A stretch of DNA of 64,000 nucleotides. It comes from Dasypus novemcinctus (Eukaryota; Chordata; Mammalia; Cingulata; Dasypodidae). Positions 45,756-57,661 of the stretch are shown here, piece by piece. Both the position numbers and the translations under genes were made by a program. The notes under the pieces were generated by a model. It was not told where the DNA came from, ran no database searches, and saw only the letters and a list, made by a program, of their open reading frames with translations. Positions within the stretch are counted from its first letter, which is position 1. Each line of letters starts with the position of its first letter. The stretch is from contig NC_080694.1 in the NCBI RefSeq assembly GCF_030445035.2, forward strand, positions 72,183,147 through 72,247,146, given 5' to 3'.

Positions 45756-46009
45756 AAGTAGAGTTTAATAATACTGATGAATTCGAGTATATAAAATCAA
45801 AATGTTATTCTTGGCAATTTCTCTAACCTACTGTACATGATGCTGTCCACTCAGTCCCTTGTCTGTGTTTCCCCCAAAGATGCCGTCTCCCATCACAGAC
45901 CTTCCTCCACAGTTCAGACTCTTGTGTGCCAGCTGCTTACTCCACTTGGATATATAATTTAACCTGACTAGGAATTAATTCTTGGCATTCCCCTGAGAGA
46001 ACCGCTTCA

Positions 46010-46560
46010 TGAAGAGCCTTCCTTTGGTACCAAAAATAATGGGCCCCAGGGATGATGACATCCTGATCCCCAGAACCTGCAAAATTATCACCTTACATTG
46101 AAAAATATGTTTGCAGGTGTGATTAGAGCATGCATCTTGAGATGGTGGAGTTTCCCAAATTTTGTGGGTGGATCCAAATAATCCTGGAAAGCAGAGAACC
46201 TGTCACAGTGCAGTCAGAGAGAGGGAATGCCACGAGGACACAGCATACTGTTCATGGCTTTGGGCATGGGGGACAGGGGCCTCCAGCAGGATTGCTTTGA
46301 GAAGTTTATGGCCTTTGGTCCACTGGCAGTGAGAAAGTGGGGGTCTTGGTTTTACAACCACAATGAATTGAATCTGAACAATAGCCCAGATGTGCTGGAA
46401 ACATATACTCCTCTAGAGACTTCTGAAAGGACAGGAGCCTCTAACACTTTGATTTTATCACCTGGACACTTATTTCAGATGTCAGAACTGTAATATAGTA
46501 AACTTGTGTTGTTTTAAGCACTAAATTTGGGGTAATGGCAGCATCAAAACCTGACACTCT
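46010..46560 (+). mobile_element. MaLR-type (MLT1-like) LTR in copy 2
   Basis: 'gtttgcaggtgtgattagag', 'tcttgagatggtgg', 'cacttatttcagatgtcag' and 'acttgtgttgttttaagcac' match the copy at 32542-33115 and the family layout. The 88-codon frame at 46227-46493 is inside the LTR. Confidence 0.72.
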
Positions 46561-46569
46561 TCTTCCAGT

Positions 46570-47040
46570 CTTTGTTTGCAGTTGTATCCCTCACTCAAAA
46601 GCATTGTTCTTTCTCTCACACTTCCCGTAGGAGTCACCAGGAAATGATTCTTATTTCATCACTTAAATACCCTGAATACGACAAGTGATGTCTTCCTCCC
46701 CGGGTGTGAGCCATCACCTCTCACCTGAGTTATTGCAGCAGTCTCTTGCTTGAACTAACCCTTCCCTGTTACAGACTGTTGCTGCCACGATAGCTAGAGT
46801 AATCCTTTAAAGTATGTATCAGGTCATGCCACTTTCCTGAAAACCCAGTAATGACTCCACCCAAAATCCAAAATTCTTGCAATGCCCTCTAAATCCAAAC
46901 ACAATCTGGATGCCCATTCTGTAACCTCCTGTCCTCTGACTAGCTTCTTCTTCACTCTGAAATAGTTCCACCAGCTTCACTGTTCTCAACCTCAGCAGCC
47001 ATGCTCTAGCCTTAGAAACTTTTCTCTATTTTCTTCTTTG
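46570..47040 (+). mobile_element. L2-like repeat in copy 2
   Basis: 'gtgagccatcacctctcacc', 'tatgtatcaggtcatgccac' and 'ttcttgcaatgccctctaaa' match 33116-33660. Confidence 0.6.
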
Positions 47041-47069
47041 CTCACTGCCATCTTTTCAATGAGGCTTAT

Positions 47070-48650
47070 TTGGAATTTGCATTTACACCAACTGAGAACT
47101 CTTGGACCTCTAAGAATATTTACTGTTTTTCCACTAAACACAGGAAGTTTTCAGCAATTATTTTAAAAAGTATTCTTTCATTTCCTGTTTGGCTCTTCTC
47201 TCCTTCAGGGACTCTCATTATGTGTTTGTTGGTATGTTTGATGATGTTCCACAGATCTAAGCCTCTGTCCTTTCTTCATTCTTTTCAATTTCTGTTCCTT
47301 AGACTGTAAAATCTTAATTGATCTGTCTTCAAATTTACTCACTGTAAATGTCTGCTCAAATCTGCTTTTGAATTCCTCTAGTGAAAATTTCATTCCAGTC
47401 ATTACACCTTTCAAATTGAGCATACCTATTTTTTTTTCCTTTTTAATAATATTTATCTCTTAATTGATATTCTTTATTAGCTGAGGTAGTATTCTCATCG
47501 TTTACTTTTTGGACAAGGTTTCTTTTAGTTCTTTGAACATATTTTGATGGTGTTTTGAAGCTTTCTCAATGAAAAAGTGACATCTATTCCCTTTCACAGG
47601 CAGTGCTATTGTCTACCTTGTTTTCTATGCTTGGGCCATATGTTCCTGCTTCTTTACCTGTCCAGCAATTTTGGATTGAAAATGGGAATTTTTAGGTAGT
47701 GTGTTGCAGTAATTCAGTATATACTTTATCTTTTCTCTCTTTCTCCAGTGCTTGCTATTGTTGCTTTCTTATTTATTAGCTTTTTGAATTGGTAAGGCTA
47801 TTTTAGTGAAGTCTGTTTTTCCCTAGATATCAAGACTTTAGTGTCCCTTCCTTGAGGGGGCAGGTTCTGGCACACCCTCAGCCCTCCTAGCTTCATGGTT
47901 TTGACATGGCTCTCTTTGAGTCTCTCTTTCCCTGATCTTTCTCTTACGGTGTCTAGCTCATTTAGTATATAACTCTGCCATTAGTTTCTACTAATAAATG
48001 GTTGATTGCTCTATGATTTTTTCAGGCCTTGGGTCATAAATACTCATTATGCTGTTCAGTTAAATTCAGGCATGGGTAGTAGTTGAGGCCAGTGTTTGAG
48101 GATGTTTTGACCTTGAGAAATTCCTCTTATATCTATAATTTCTTAGTTCTCTCTGAGGAACTATCTGTCCTATGGAATAGCTTATTTCTCCTCATGAAGA
48201 GTAACTGTGTTTTCAAAAGCACCCTTAGGTTTTAACCTTCCACATTCTCCTTCAAAGTTGGATCTTTGAGGAAAGCATCAGAGCTCTCTTTCTTATGGAC
48301 AGTTTCTCCCTGGGACAACTCTGACAACTCGGACCCACTACTTTTGGCCCTCGGAGGGACAGTAGCCCCTTGTCTTCTCTCTCAGCACGGAACTGCTACA
48401 ATATGAATTGTTTGGAGTGTGCATATTCTTAGTTCTCTTCCTGGGGGTTCTTAACCTGCATGCCACACTCACCAGAAATTTAGCCTCTTCATTCTGAACA
48501 TGGAGCTGATGATGTGTGTTTATGGTGAACTCATCCTGGGTGGATTAAGGGAGCCAGGATTGGGAGCTGAGTTGAGAGGGAGCCTGTGTTCTTCATCACA
48601 TACTTACATAGCAGAGCTTCCATCAATTTGAACCAGGAGGAGAGGGAGGA
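47070..48650 (-). mobile_element. Old L1-type 5' region (ORF1 side), antisense
   Basis: The antisense order 'actctcattatgtgtttgtt', 'ttcagactg'-like, 'ttgatctgtcttcaaattta', 'caaatctgcttttgaattcc' and 'agtgaaaatttcattccag' is that of the ORF1 N-terminal part of old mammalian L1s. The remainder toward 48650 looks like its decayed leader. No open frame. Confidence 0.62.
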
Positions 48651-50095
48651 TGAAGATGGAGGTAGAAAGGAGTGGGCCAAAGAATTTGTTGTTCTTACCA
48701 TGTTTCAGTAGATGTTCTGACTGAATATTTCTTCATTTCCTGTATGTCTTTAAGAACATTTCTAGAGAGTATTATGTTTTCTTTGGCATAGTTTTCTTCA
48801 GTTAGGCTTTTTTGATTTGGAAGTAGTTCTGCAGAATTCCTCATACTGTCATTTTTTAAGTGGAACTTGTTCTCAATCCTTTTCCTGAAGGACCTCATAT
48901 AATTCTTACAAAAACATATTGATTTTCATCAAATTCTTTCCATATAACTATTGATATAATCATGTTTTACTACAATGATCTATGGTCAATAGAAACCAAA
49001 AATAAAATAACAATGGAGGGTATTTTGACAATTCAGTCTGCAATAGATTTCCACAAAAATTAATTCCTGTTAGTTAGTGCACAATAAATTTTGCAAGCAC
49101 ATCAGGAAAAAAAATCTATCATGATTCTATGTGATCATATATAACCATAGACTAGAACCTTTAGTATTTGATAAAAAAGAATCTGAATACAAGCATACTG
49201 GTTAAAATTATTAAAGTGATAAAATGAGGATTTAGAAACCACAAGAAAGAAAAAGACATTAAAGGAAAAAAAAAAACAATTTTCAAAAATAACCAAGACA
49301 AACTTCTATAAGTGTAGTACACTTGTTAAAATAAAAAATTTGGTGAATAAGTCAAACTGATTGAATCAAGGTAAGGAGAATAATACAAAAGAGGAAGTCA
49401 CATCTGAGATTAAAAAATCAAAACACGATTCTTGATAATCAACTGATTAAGAACAAGAAAGAATGGTTAAGGGGCAAGGAGAATAGTTTGAGAAGCTCCC
49501 AACACATCTAAAAGGAACTGGATCCAGAAGGAAACATGGACAGTGAGGGAGAGACTGTACTCAAGGAGATAAATGCTGAAAACTTTTCAGAACTGAGGGA
49601 AAGCTAATGTGTTGTTTAAGAAGAACTCTTGAGCCACCTTGTGTAGGTTTGTTGTCCATCATTGTCAATTAGAGTCTCAAAATTTCAACATTACTAGAAA
49701 TTTTGAGACTGTAAAATTGGCTACATTACTTAACATCTATATTTGCCTAATTACTCATACATAAAATAAAGTTAAGGGTTTTCAAAATGTTGTAAATGAG
49801 TTAATATGTGTAAGTTACTTAGAATGCACCACGTATGTTTTTACCTAAAATGATAAAACATAAGTCTTCAGTCTTCAGTTGAAGCATCATTATGACAAGT
49901 CCATGTGGTAGCTAATCTCACAAGGTAGATACTCAATAAAACATACCACCCATTTTTTTTGGTGCTCTGGGGTTTCCTTTTTCTTGAATGTAAGTGAAAC
50001 AGTGACTTTTGTGACCAATCGAATTAGGCATAAGTGATGCTCTATGATTTCTATGCGTAAGACATAAGAAGCTTGTAACCTCTTCTTAAGTCTCT
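48651..50095. other. Mostly unassigned; short old L1 ORF1 trace
   Basis: About 49480-49620 ('ctcaaggagataaatgctga', 'ttttcagaactgagggaaag') resembles the ORF1 end of an old L1 in the sense direction. The rest, including the 67-codon minus frame at 48695-48898, is unrecognised. Confidence 0.4.
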
Positions 50096-50482
50096 TTTAT
50101 TGTCTTTATTTTTTTTATGTTACATTAAAAAAATATGAGGCCCTCATATACCCCCCATTCCCCTCATTCCACTCCCCCCCCCCCATAAAAACAACCTCCT
50201 CCATCATCATGAGACATTCATTGCATTTGGTGAATATATCTCTGAGCACTGCTGCACCTCATGGTCAATGGTCCACACCATAGCCTACACTCTCCCACAG
50301 TCCACCCAGTAGGTGATGGGAGGACATACAATGTCCACTAACTGTCCCTGCAGCACAACCAGGACAACTCCAAGTCCCAAAAACACACCCACATCTCATC
50401 TCTTCCTCCCATTTCCATCCCCAGCAGTTACCACGGCCTCTTTCTCCACACCAAGGCCACATTTTCTTTGATTACTAATTTT
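50096..50482 (-). mobile_element. 5'-truncated L1 3' end, antisense
   Basis: T-rich tail (about 50097-50118), C-rich stretch (50151-50184, G-rich on the element strand), then 'catcatgagacattcattgc' through 'cacattttctttgattacta'. It repeats the first 390 bp of the next element and ends directly against its T-rich tail. Confidence 0.9.
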
Positions 50483-53450
50483 ATTTTTTTATTTTAATTT
50501 TTTTTCATTTTTTTTAATATAACATTAAAATAATGAGGTCCCCATGTACCCCTCACCCCATCCCCCTACTCCTCCCCCCATAACAACAATCTCCATCATC
50601 ATGAGACATTCATTGCATTTGGTGAATACATCTCTGAGCACCGTTGCATCTCATGGTCAATGGTCCACACCATAACCCACACTATCCCAGATTCCACCTA
50701 GTGGGCCATGGGAGGACATACAATGTCTGATATCTGTCCCTGCAGCACCACCAAGGTCAACTCCATGTCCCCAAAATGACCTCACATCACATCTTTTCCT
50801 CCCGCTCCCTACCCCCAGCAGCCACCATGGCCACTTTCTCCACACCAATGCCACATTTTCTTCGAGTTCTAATCACAATATTTCATGAACAGAATATAAG
50901 TGAGTGCACTCTAATCCATACTCTATTCCTCCATCCCGTGGGCCTTGGAATGGTTGTGTCCACTCCACATCTATATCAAGAGGGGGCTTAGATTCCACAT
51001 GGATGCTGTATGCAATTCTCCTGCTTTCAGTTGCAGGCACTCTTGGATCCCTGGTGTGGTGGTTGCCTTTCTTCACCTCCATGTTAGCTGACTGGGGTAA
51101 GTCCAATAAACCAGAGTGTAGTAGTTGCAAGTCTGTTGAGGCTCAGGGCCTGGCTATCACATGGTCAGTCCAGAGATTCAGGTTCCCTGGGTATACATTA
51201 AACCCCAGTACCAAATACAGTTCCGGTAAAAGTAACAGGGGAGGCTTGTGGACAAAGATCACATCTGAGTCCAGCTCTATCACACAGAAACACAAACTCC
51301 AAAGTAGGGCCAACTGACATGGCACTGAACTCCATCCGTCATGACCATAGAACCTGTGGGTCTCTGTATCCCTCAGTAGAACCAACACTTGGGGTTGAAT
51401 CTATTTTATCTGTCTCTGGGTCTCTGCTCAGGTGTGCATAAGGGAAACCACTCTGATAACCTCCAAGCTCTTTCTGGAGACTCATAGCCATAAAAATTCA
51501 TTTGTCCTTTCCAATTCCCCCTTTTATTCAGATCAAAGAGTATTTTTAACTCCTGGTATTATATATAGACCGAGATATTCTGCTGGTCTGAGTTGACCCT
51601 TTTATTCAAGGCCATTTTCTAGTTACATCATCAGCTGTTATTTCATAGTAATCCCTCTGTGCCAGGGAGGCTTATCCCTGGGAGTCATGTCCTACGATGG
51701 CGGGAAGGCAACACATTTACATGCTGAGTTTGCCTTCGAGACCAGCCACATGTGAGCAACATGGAAGCTTTTAGGAGGTAACTCTTAGGCACCCTGCACC
51801 TCTAGGCATTGTTCTTATTTCAGGTGCACAGACTTACAAACATACTCATTAGTATCAAGGGCTCATTGTTGGACATTCCTTCTTTTTTGGTCTTTGCCAT
51901 TGCACTTGGGGGATTTTTTCTGTTCTTTTAGGGACTGTGATAGAGCTCCTCTGGCTAGAAACTCAGCACTCCCTCAGCTGTTTTTTTTTTTTTTTTATTG
52001 TAACCACTATGAAAATATCCAAACATTTTTATGTACCCTGGAGAACTCCCTGCCAATGATGTGTCCCCTCTCAATAACATCTCACACCAGTATTCCTCCC
52101 CTGCCATTGTTGAAACTCTCTGTGATTCAAAACTTCTTCAAAAATGAAGCCCGATATATTGCCAGGTTCCATTAATAGTAAAAGGGAATATTGTAATGAG
52201 TTTAAAGGTTAGATATAAAATACATATTAATTTAGAAAAATAAAGGTAAAAATAAATTGGGGTATCAAAAAATTAAAAAATGCAAAAGCTTTGTTTTTGA
52301 TGTTTTGCCTTCCATCACTGCAATGTGTTGCCCTGTGTGCAAATTGACAAGGCAACTGCTTCTGTCTTTTCCTCAATGTCTACAACCTATCTTTTTCTTT
52401 TCTTTTTTCTAATGATTAAGCTAATTTTCACAAAAGTTTTAGATCACAGTAATTCATATATACAATATACAATATTCCCACATATCCAACATAAAACCCT
52501 TTTCCCTTCCACAGCAATAATCTTTTTATATGTTCATACCATATTTACTGAAACTGATGTACAGATATTGAGACAATAGCTTTCAAACAAGGTAACATTT
52601 GGGTTTACAGTGTGGTTAATATTTTAGACTATACAATTTTTAAAATTTTTATTTATCTTATGTTTTACATTATGATTTCCTTTTTAGCTTATTGGCCCCT
52701 ATATATTTTTGGTGTAATGTTACATGTCTTATATCCTTCCTTGTGTAATCTTGTGGAACACTTCTATTGCCCACACATTTACATTGATTCCATCTGTTCA
52801 ATACCTCTTTCCCCCTCCCCTTATGGCCCAGAGTGACAGTCAATCTTCAGTGCTTGAAGGGCCATGTTCAGAGATACTTGCAATAGTGTTGAGGGCTTGA
52901 CATGCTCAACTGCCCTAATTAATTAGGAGCCACCATTTCTGTCAAGAGACACAATTCCCTCTATTTGCATTTTAAAATATATCCCTCCTTACTACCTTTT
53001 GGAAAAAGTTTTCTCAGCATTATACTCTCAACCACATACCTGGCAACCTCCTATGTTCATATGTTGCCCCACCCTCCCCCTAATTTCTTGGGCAATATTA
53101 CCATCCTCCCATCCCTAACCCCCCTCCAGCCTACAAAGCCCCACCCAAAGGTAACCCTATTCTACCATTTTATCCCTTACTTGTACAAATACTTACCTCC
53201 AGCTTATCATAGATTTCGCGCATGTAGGTGTCAGCTTGCATCCTTTCTCTACCCCCAATTTCATTTAAGCCTATCATCCAGTGTCTAGCTCTCTGAAGCA
53301 GCTTGGTTTACTTATTTAATATCATTGAGGTCATGTAGTATTTGTCCTTCAATGCCTGCGTTGCTTCACTCAACGTAAGGTTCTCAAGGTTCATCATGAT
53401 ATCGCGTTTGTTTGTAGTGTATTCGTTCTTAAACCTGAGTAGTATTCCAT
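50483..53450 (-). other. Long 3' UTR of the antisense L1
   Basis: About 2.95 kb between the ORF2 C-terminus and the tail, collinear with 29451-32523. An internal terminus-like segment (T-rich, 'atattcccacatatccaac', C-rich) lies near 52400-52520. The plus-strand frames at 50776-53342 are in this non-coding region. Confidence 0.72.
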
Positions 53451-56400
53451 TGTATGTATATACCACATTTTATTATTCCATTAATCTGTTGATGGGCATT
53501 TGGGTTGAATCCAACTTTTGGCAATAGTGAACATTGCTGCTATGAACCTTGATGTGCATATATTGACTTGTGTCCTTGTTTTCTGTTCTGCTGGGTATAT
53601 ACCGAGCAGTGGAATTGCTGGGTCATATGGCAAATCTATAACTAGTTTTTTTAGAAACCGCCAAACTGTCCTCCAGAATGGCTGGATCCTTCTGCATTCC
53701 CACCAGCAGTGGATGAGTGTTCCCATTCCTCCACATCCTCTCCAGCATTTGTAGTCTTCTGTTTTATCATAGCTGACAATCTTATGAGAGTAAGATGGTA
53801 TCTCATTATAGTTTTGATTTGCATTTCCCTAATAGCTAGAGATTTGGAGCATTTTTTCATGTGCTTTTAAAATTTGTATTTCTTCTTTGGAGAAGTGTCT
53901 GTTTAAGTCTTTTTCCCATTTTTTAAATGGGCTACTTGTCTTTCTATTTTTGAGGTATAGGAGTTCTTTATATATGCAGGTTTTAAGTCTCCTATCAGAT
54001 ATATGGTTACCAAATATTTTCTCACATTGTATAGGCTCTCTTTTCACTTTCTTGACAAACTCCTTTGAGGTGAAGAAGGCTTTAATTTTGAGTAAGTCCA
54101 ATTTATCTATTTGTTCTTTTGCTGCTTGTGCTTTTGGTGTGAAGTTCATGAAGCCATTGCCTATTACAAGGTCCTGAAGATGCTTCCCTACATTTCTTTT
54201 CAAAGTCTTTATGATCTTGGCTCTTATATTTAGGTCTTTGATCCATCTTGAGTTGATTTTTATATAAGGTGTGAGTTTGTAATCCTCTTTCATTCTTTTA
54301 CATATGGATATCCAGTTCTTCAGGCATTTGTTGAATAGGCCATTCTCTCCCAGTTGAGAGGGTTTGGTGGCTTTATCGAATATTATATGACTATATATAT
54401 GAGGATCTATATGAGAATTCTCAATTCGGTTCCATTGGTCTGTCTGTCTCTCCTTGTGCCAATACCAAGCTGTTTTCACTACTGTAGCTTGTAGTGGGTT
54501 TTGAAGTCAGGTAGTGCGATTCCTCCAATTTCATTTTTCTTTTTCAATATGTCTTTGGTTATTCGGGGCCTCTTTCCTTTCCAAATAAATTTCATAGCTA
54601 GTTTTCATAGTTCCTTAAAGAATGCTGTGTTGATTTTTATTGGGATTGCATTGAATGTGTACATCAGTTTTGGTAGGATAGACATCTTAATAATATTAAT
54701 CTTCCTATCCATGAACAGGGAATATTCTTCCATTTATTTAGGTCTTCTTTGATTTCCTTTACAGTGTTGTGTAGTTCTCTGTGTGTAAGTTTTTTATATC
54801 TTCAATTAAATTTATTCCTAGGTATTTGATTTTTTTTACTTACTATGGGCATCCTTGTCTTGTTCCTGATCTTAGAGGGAAAGATTTTAGGATTTCACCA
54901 TTGTAAACGATGTTGGCTATGGGTTTTTCATGTATACTCTTTATTATGTTCAGAAATTTTCCTTGTATTCCATTCTTTTACAGTGTTTTTATCAAGAGAG
55001 TGTGCTGTATATTGTCAAATGCTTTTTCTGCATTTATAGTTATAATCGTGTGATTTTTTTTCCTTCAATCTGTTTTTATGGTGTATGACATTGATCAATT
55101 TTCTTATGTTGAACCATCCTTACATACCTGCAATCAATCCCAATTGGTCATGGTGTATAACTAATTTAAGGTGTTGTTGAATATAGTTAGCAAGTATTTT
55201 GTTGAGAATTTTTGCATCTAGGTTCATTAGAGAAATTGCTGTGTAATTTTCCTTTCTTGTGGTGTCTTTGTTTGACTTTCGTACTAGGGTAATGTTGGCA
55301 TCATAGAATGAGTTAAGCAAGGTTCCTTCTGTTTTGATTTTTTGGAAGAGTTTCAGCAAGATTGGAGTTAGTTCTTTCTGGAATATTTTTTAGAATTCAC
55401 CTGTGAAGCTGTCTTGCCTGGGGCTCTTCTTAGTTGGGAGGTTTTTAATGACTGATTCTATCTCTTTACTTGTGATTGGTTTGTTGAGATCAACAATTTC
55501 TTCTTTCATCAGTATTGGCTGCTTATGTGTTTCTAGGTTTCTCCATTTCCACTGAATTGTCATTCTTGTTGAAATACAATTTTTCAAAGTATCCTCTTAT
55601 GATAGTCTGTATTTTTGTGCAGTCAATGGTGATATCCCTTTCTCATTTCTTATTTTGTGCATTTGCATCCTCTCTCTTTTTTCTTTGTTAGTCTAGCTAA
55701 GGGTTTGGCAATTTTATTGATCTTCTCAATGAACCAGCTCTTGGTTTTGTTTATCTTTTCATATGCTTTCTTATTTTCTATTTCATTTAGTTCTGCTCTG
55801 ATCTTTGTTCTTTCTTTCTACTTCCTGTGGGGTTACATTGTTGTTTTTTTACTAATTCCTCCAAATGTGCAGTTAGTTCTTTAATTTTTGCTCTTTCTTC
55901 TTTTTGGATGTATGAATTTATAGCTATAAATTTCCCTCTCAGTACTGCTTTTGCTGCATCCCATAAATTTTGGTATGTTGTGTTATCATTATCATTTGTT
56001 TCAAGGTAGTCATTGATTTCTTTTGGGATTTCCTCTTTGACCCACTGTTTTTCTAAGAGTGTGTTGTTTAATTTCCATATCTTGGTGTGAAATCTGGGCC
56101 ACTGGCCCTTGCAGATTTCCAGCTTCACCCCACTGTGCTCAGAGAAATTATTTTGTATGATTTTGATCTTTCTGAATTCATTGAGCCTTTCTTTGTTGCC
56201 TATCATATGGTCTATCTTAGAGAATGATCCATGTGTACTTGAGAAAAATGTGTATATTGCTGTATTTGGGTGTAATTATTTATATATGTCTATTAGGCCC
56301 ACCTCCTATAATATATTGTTCAAAGTTTTTGTTTCTTTATTGATTCTCTTTTGAGATGTTCTGTCCAAAATTGATAGTGGTGTATTAAAATCCCCTGCTA

Positions 56401-56824
56401 TAATTGTAAAGGCATCTATTCTTTCACTTAGTTTTTCCAGTGTTTGTCTCATGTATTTAGAGGCACCCTTGTTAGAATCATAAATATTTATGATTGTTCA
56501 TTCTTCTTGAAATATTGTCACTTTCACTAATATGTAGTATCCATCTTTATCTCTCACAAATCTTTGGCATTTAAAGTCTATTTTGTCTGATATTAATATA
56601 GCTACTCCTGCCATTTTTTGGTTATCATTTGCTTGTAAGATTGTTTTCCAGCCATTCACTTTCAACCTCCTTGAATCCCTGGGTCTAAGATGTGTTTCTT
56701 GTAGACAGCATATAGATGGGTCATATTTCCTTATCCAATAATCAAGTCTGAATATTTTGACATGTGAGTTTAATCCATTTACATTCAGTGTTATTACTTC
56801 CAAGGAATTATTTATGTTAGCCAT
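53450..56824 (-). pseudogene. L1 ORF2 (endonuclease-reverse transcriptase), RT active site deleted
   Basis: ATG at 56824. Endonuclease N-terminus at 56905-56498 has 'LNVNGLNS', 'ICCLQETHL' and 'SRRLKVNGWKTI', all typical L1 endonuclease motifs. The connector spans 56206-55787. RT follows, with '[20 protein letters not shown]' (55507-55448) and '[20 protein letters not shown]' (55233-55174). Near 54843 the sequence jumps from 'caaggatgccca' (the RQGCP motif) to 'caaatacctagga', skipping about 300 nt. In the sense L1 that interval (27200-27500) contains FADD. The C-terminal region resumes (54479-53829) and ends in the cysteine-rich segment with 'TLIHCWWECRRIQPFW'. Non-functional. Confidence 0.88.
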
Positions 56825-56889
56825 ATTTTCTTTGGACTTGTGTTTGTCATATTTTGTTTTTTCCTTCTCTTTTTTCTTTTTTGTTGCTC

Positions 56890-57661
56890 TTATACTCTCT
56901 TCCAACTCTGCCTCTCCTGTTTTTTTCTTTCTTCTTGCAGAACTCCCTTTAGAATTTCTTGAACGGGAGGGTTCTTGTTGGCATACTCTTTCAATTTCTG
57001 TTTATCTGAATATTTTGCACTCTCCATCATTTTTGAATGCTAGCTTAGTTGGGAAGAGAATTCTTCATTGGAATTTTTTTCCTTTCAGTACTTTGACTAT
57101 ATCATACCACTGCCTTCTTGCCTCCATGGTTCCAGGTGAGAAATCAGCACTTAATCTTATGGAGCCTCCCTTGTATGTGATGGTTTTCTTTTCTCTTTCT
57201 GCTTTTAGAATTTTCTCTTTGTCTTGAGCATTGGATAATTTGACAAGTATATGTCTTGGGGTTGGCCTGTTGGGATTTATGGTGCTTGGGGTGAGTTTTG
57301 CTTCCTGGACATGTACATTCATCTCTCTCAGTAGGTTTGGGATATTTTCAGCCATTATTTCATGATTTCAGATGTACTGTCTTTCACATTGCTAATTCTT
57401 TCCTCTGCCTCTTTGAAACTGCTGTTATTTGCTAAGAGTGTATTTTTGTGTTCTTAAATTGTGCTGTTCATCACCGTCATATCCGTTATCTTTTTGGGTA
57501 TGATTGCAATTTCTTCTGTATTCTCTCCAACTGTTTTCTTCGTGTTCTTAATCATTCACTTCATTAAGTTGGTCCCTAATAAATGTTTTGAGTGCTTTAA
57601 TTACTTCTTCCATGTTCTGTTCCTCTTTCTGGTTTTCAGTTTGTACACTGGATTGTACCAT
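56890..57661 (-). pseudogene. L1 ORF1, degenerate
   Basis: The start at 57661 matches 23799 of the sense L1 (ATGGTACAATCCAGTG). The RNA-recognition domain is in the frame 57355-57065: 'NPNRPTPRHILVKLSNAQDK' is the family motif. The C-terminal domain follows out of frame. Non-functional because of frameshifts. Confidence 0.85.

Larger units (their letters stand above)
36660..47040. repeat. Segmental duplication, copy 2
   Basis: Second copy of the block at 14195-18690 plus 32542-33660. Correspondences in order: 36670-37070 with 14205-14590; 38870-39080 with 14710-14905; 39110-39370 with 15290-15520; 39800-40800 with 15525-16600; 45180-45440 with 16630-16870; 45490-45992 with 18470-18690 plus 22059-22098 and 32524-32550; 46010-47040 with 32560-33660. 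Divergence is high, with many small indels, so the duplication is old. Copy 2 has its own insertions: the LTR at about 37.5-37.9 kb, SINE 39378-39794, the LTR element 40817-45168 and the SINE dimer 45561-45755. Confidence 0.85.

Noticed and set aside
46227..46493. 88-codon plus-strand frame
   Set aside because: Lies inside the MaLR LTR of copy 2 and is not conserved as a frame in the paralogous LTR at 32542-33115.
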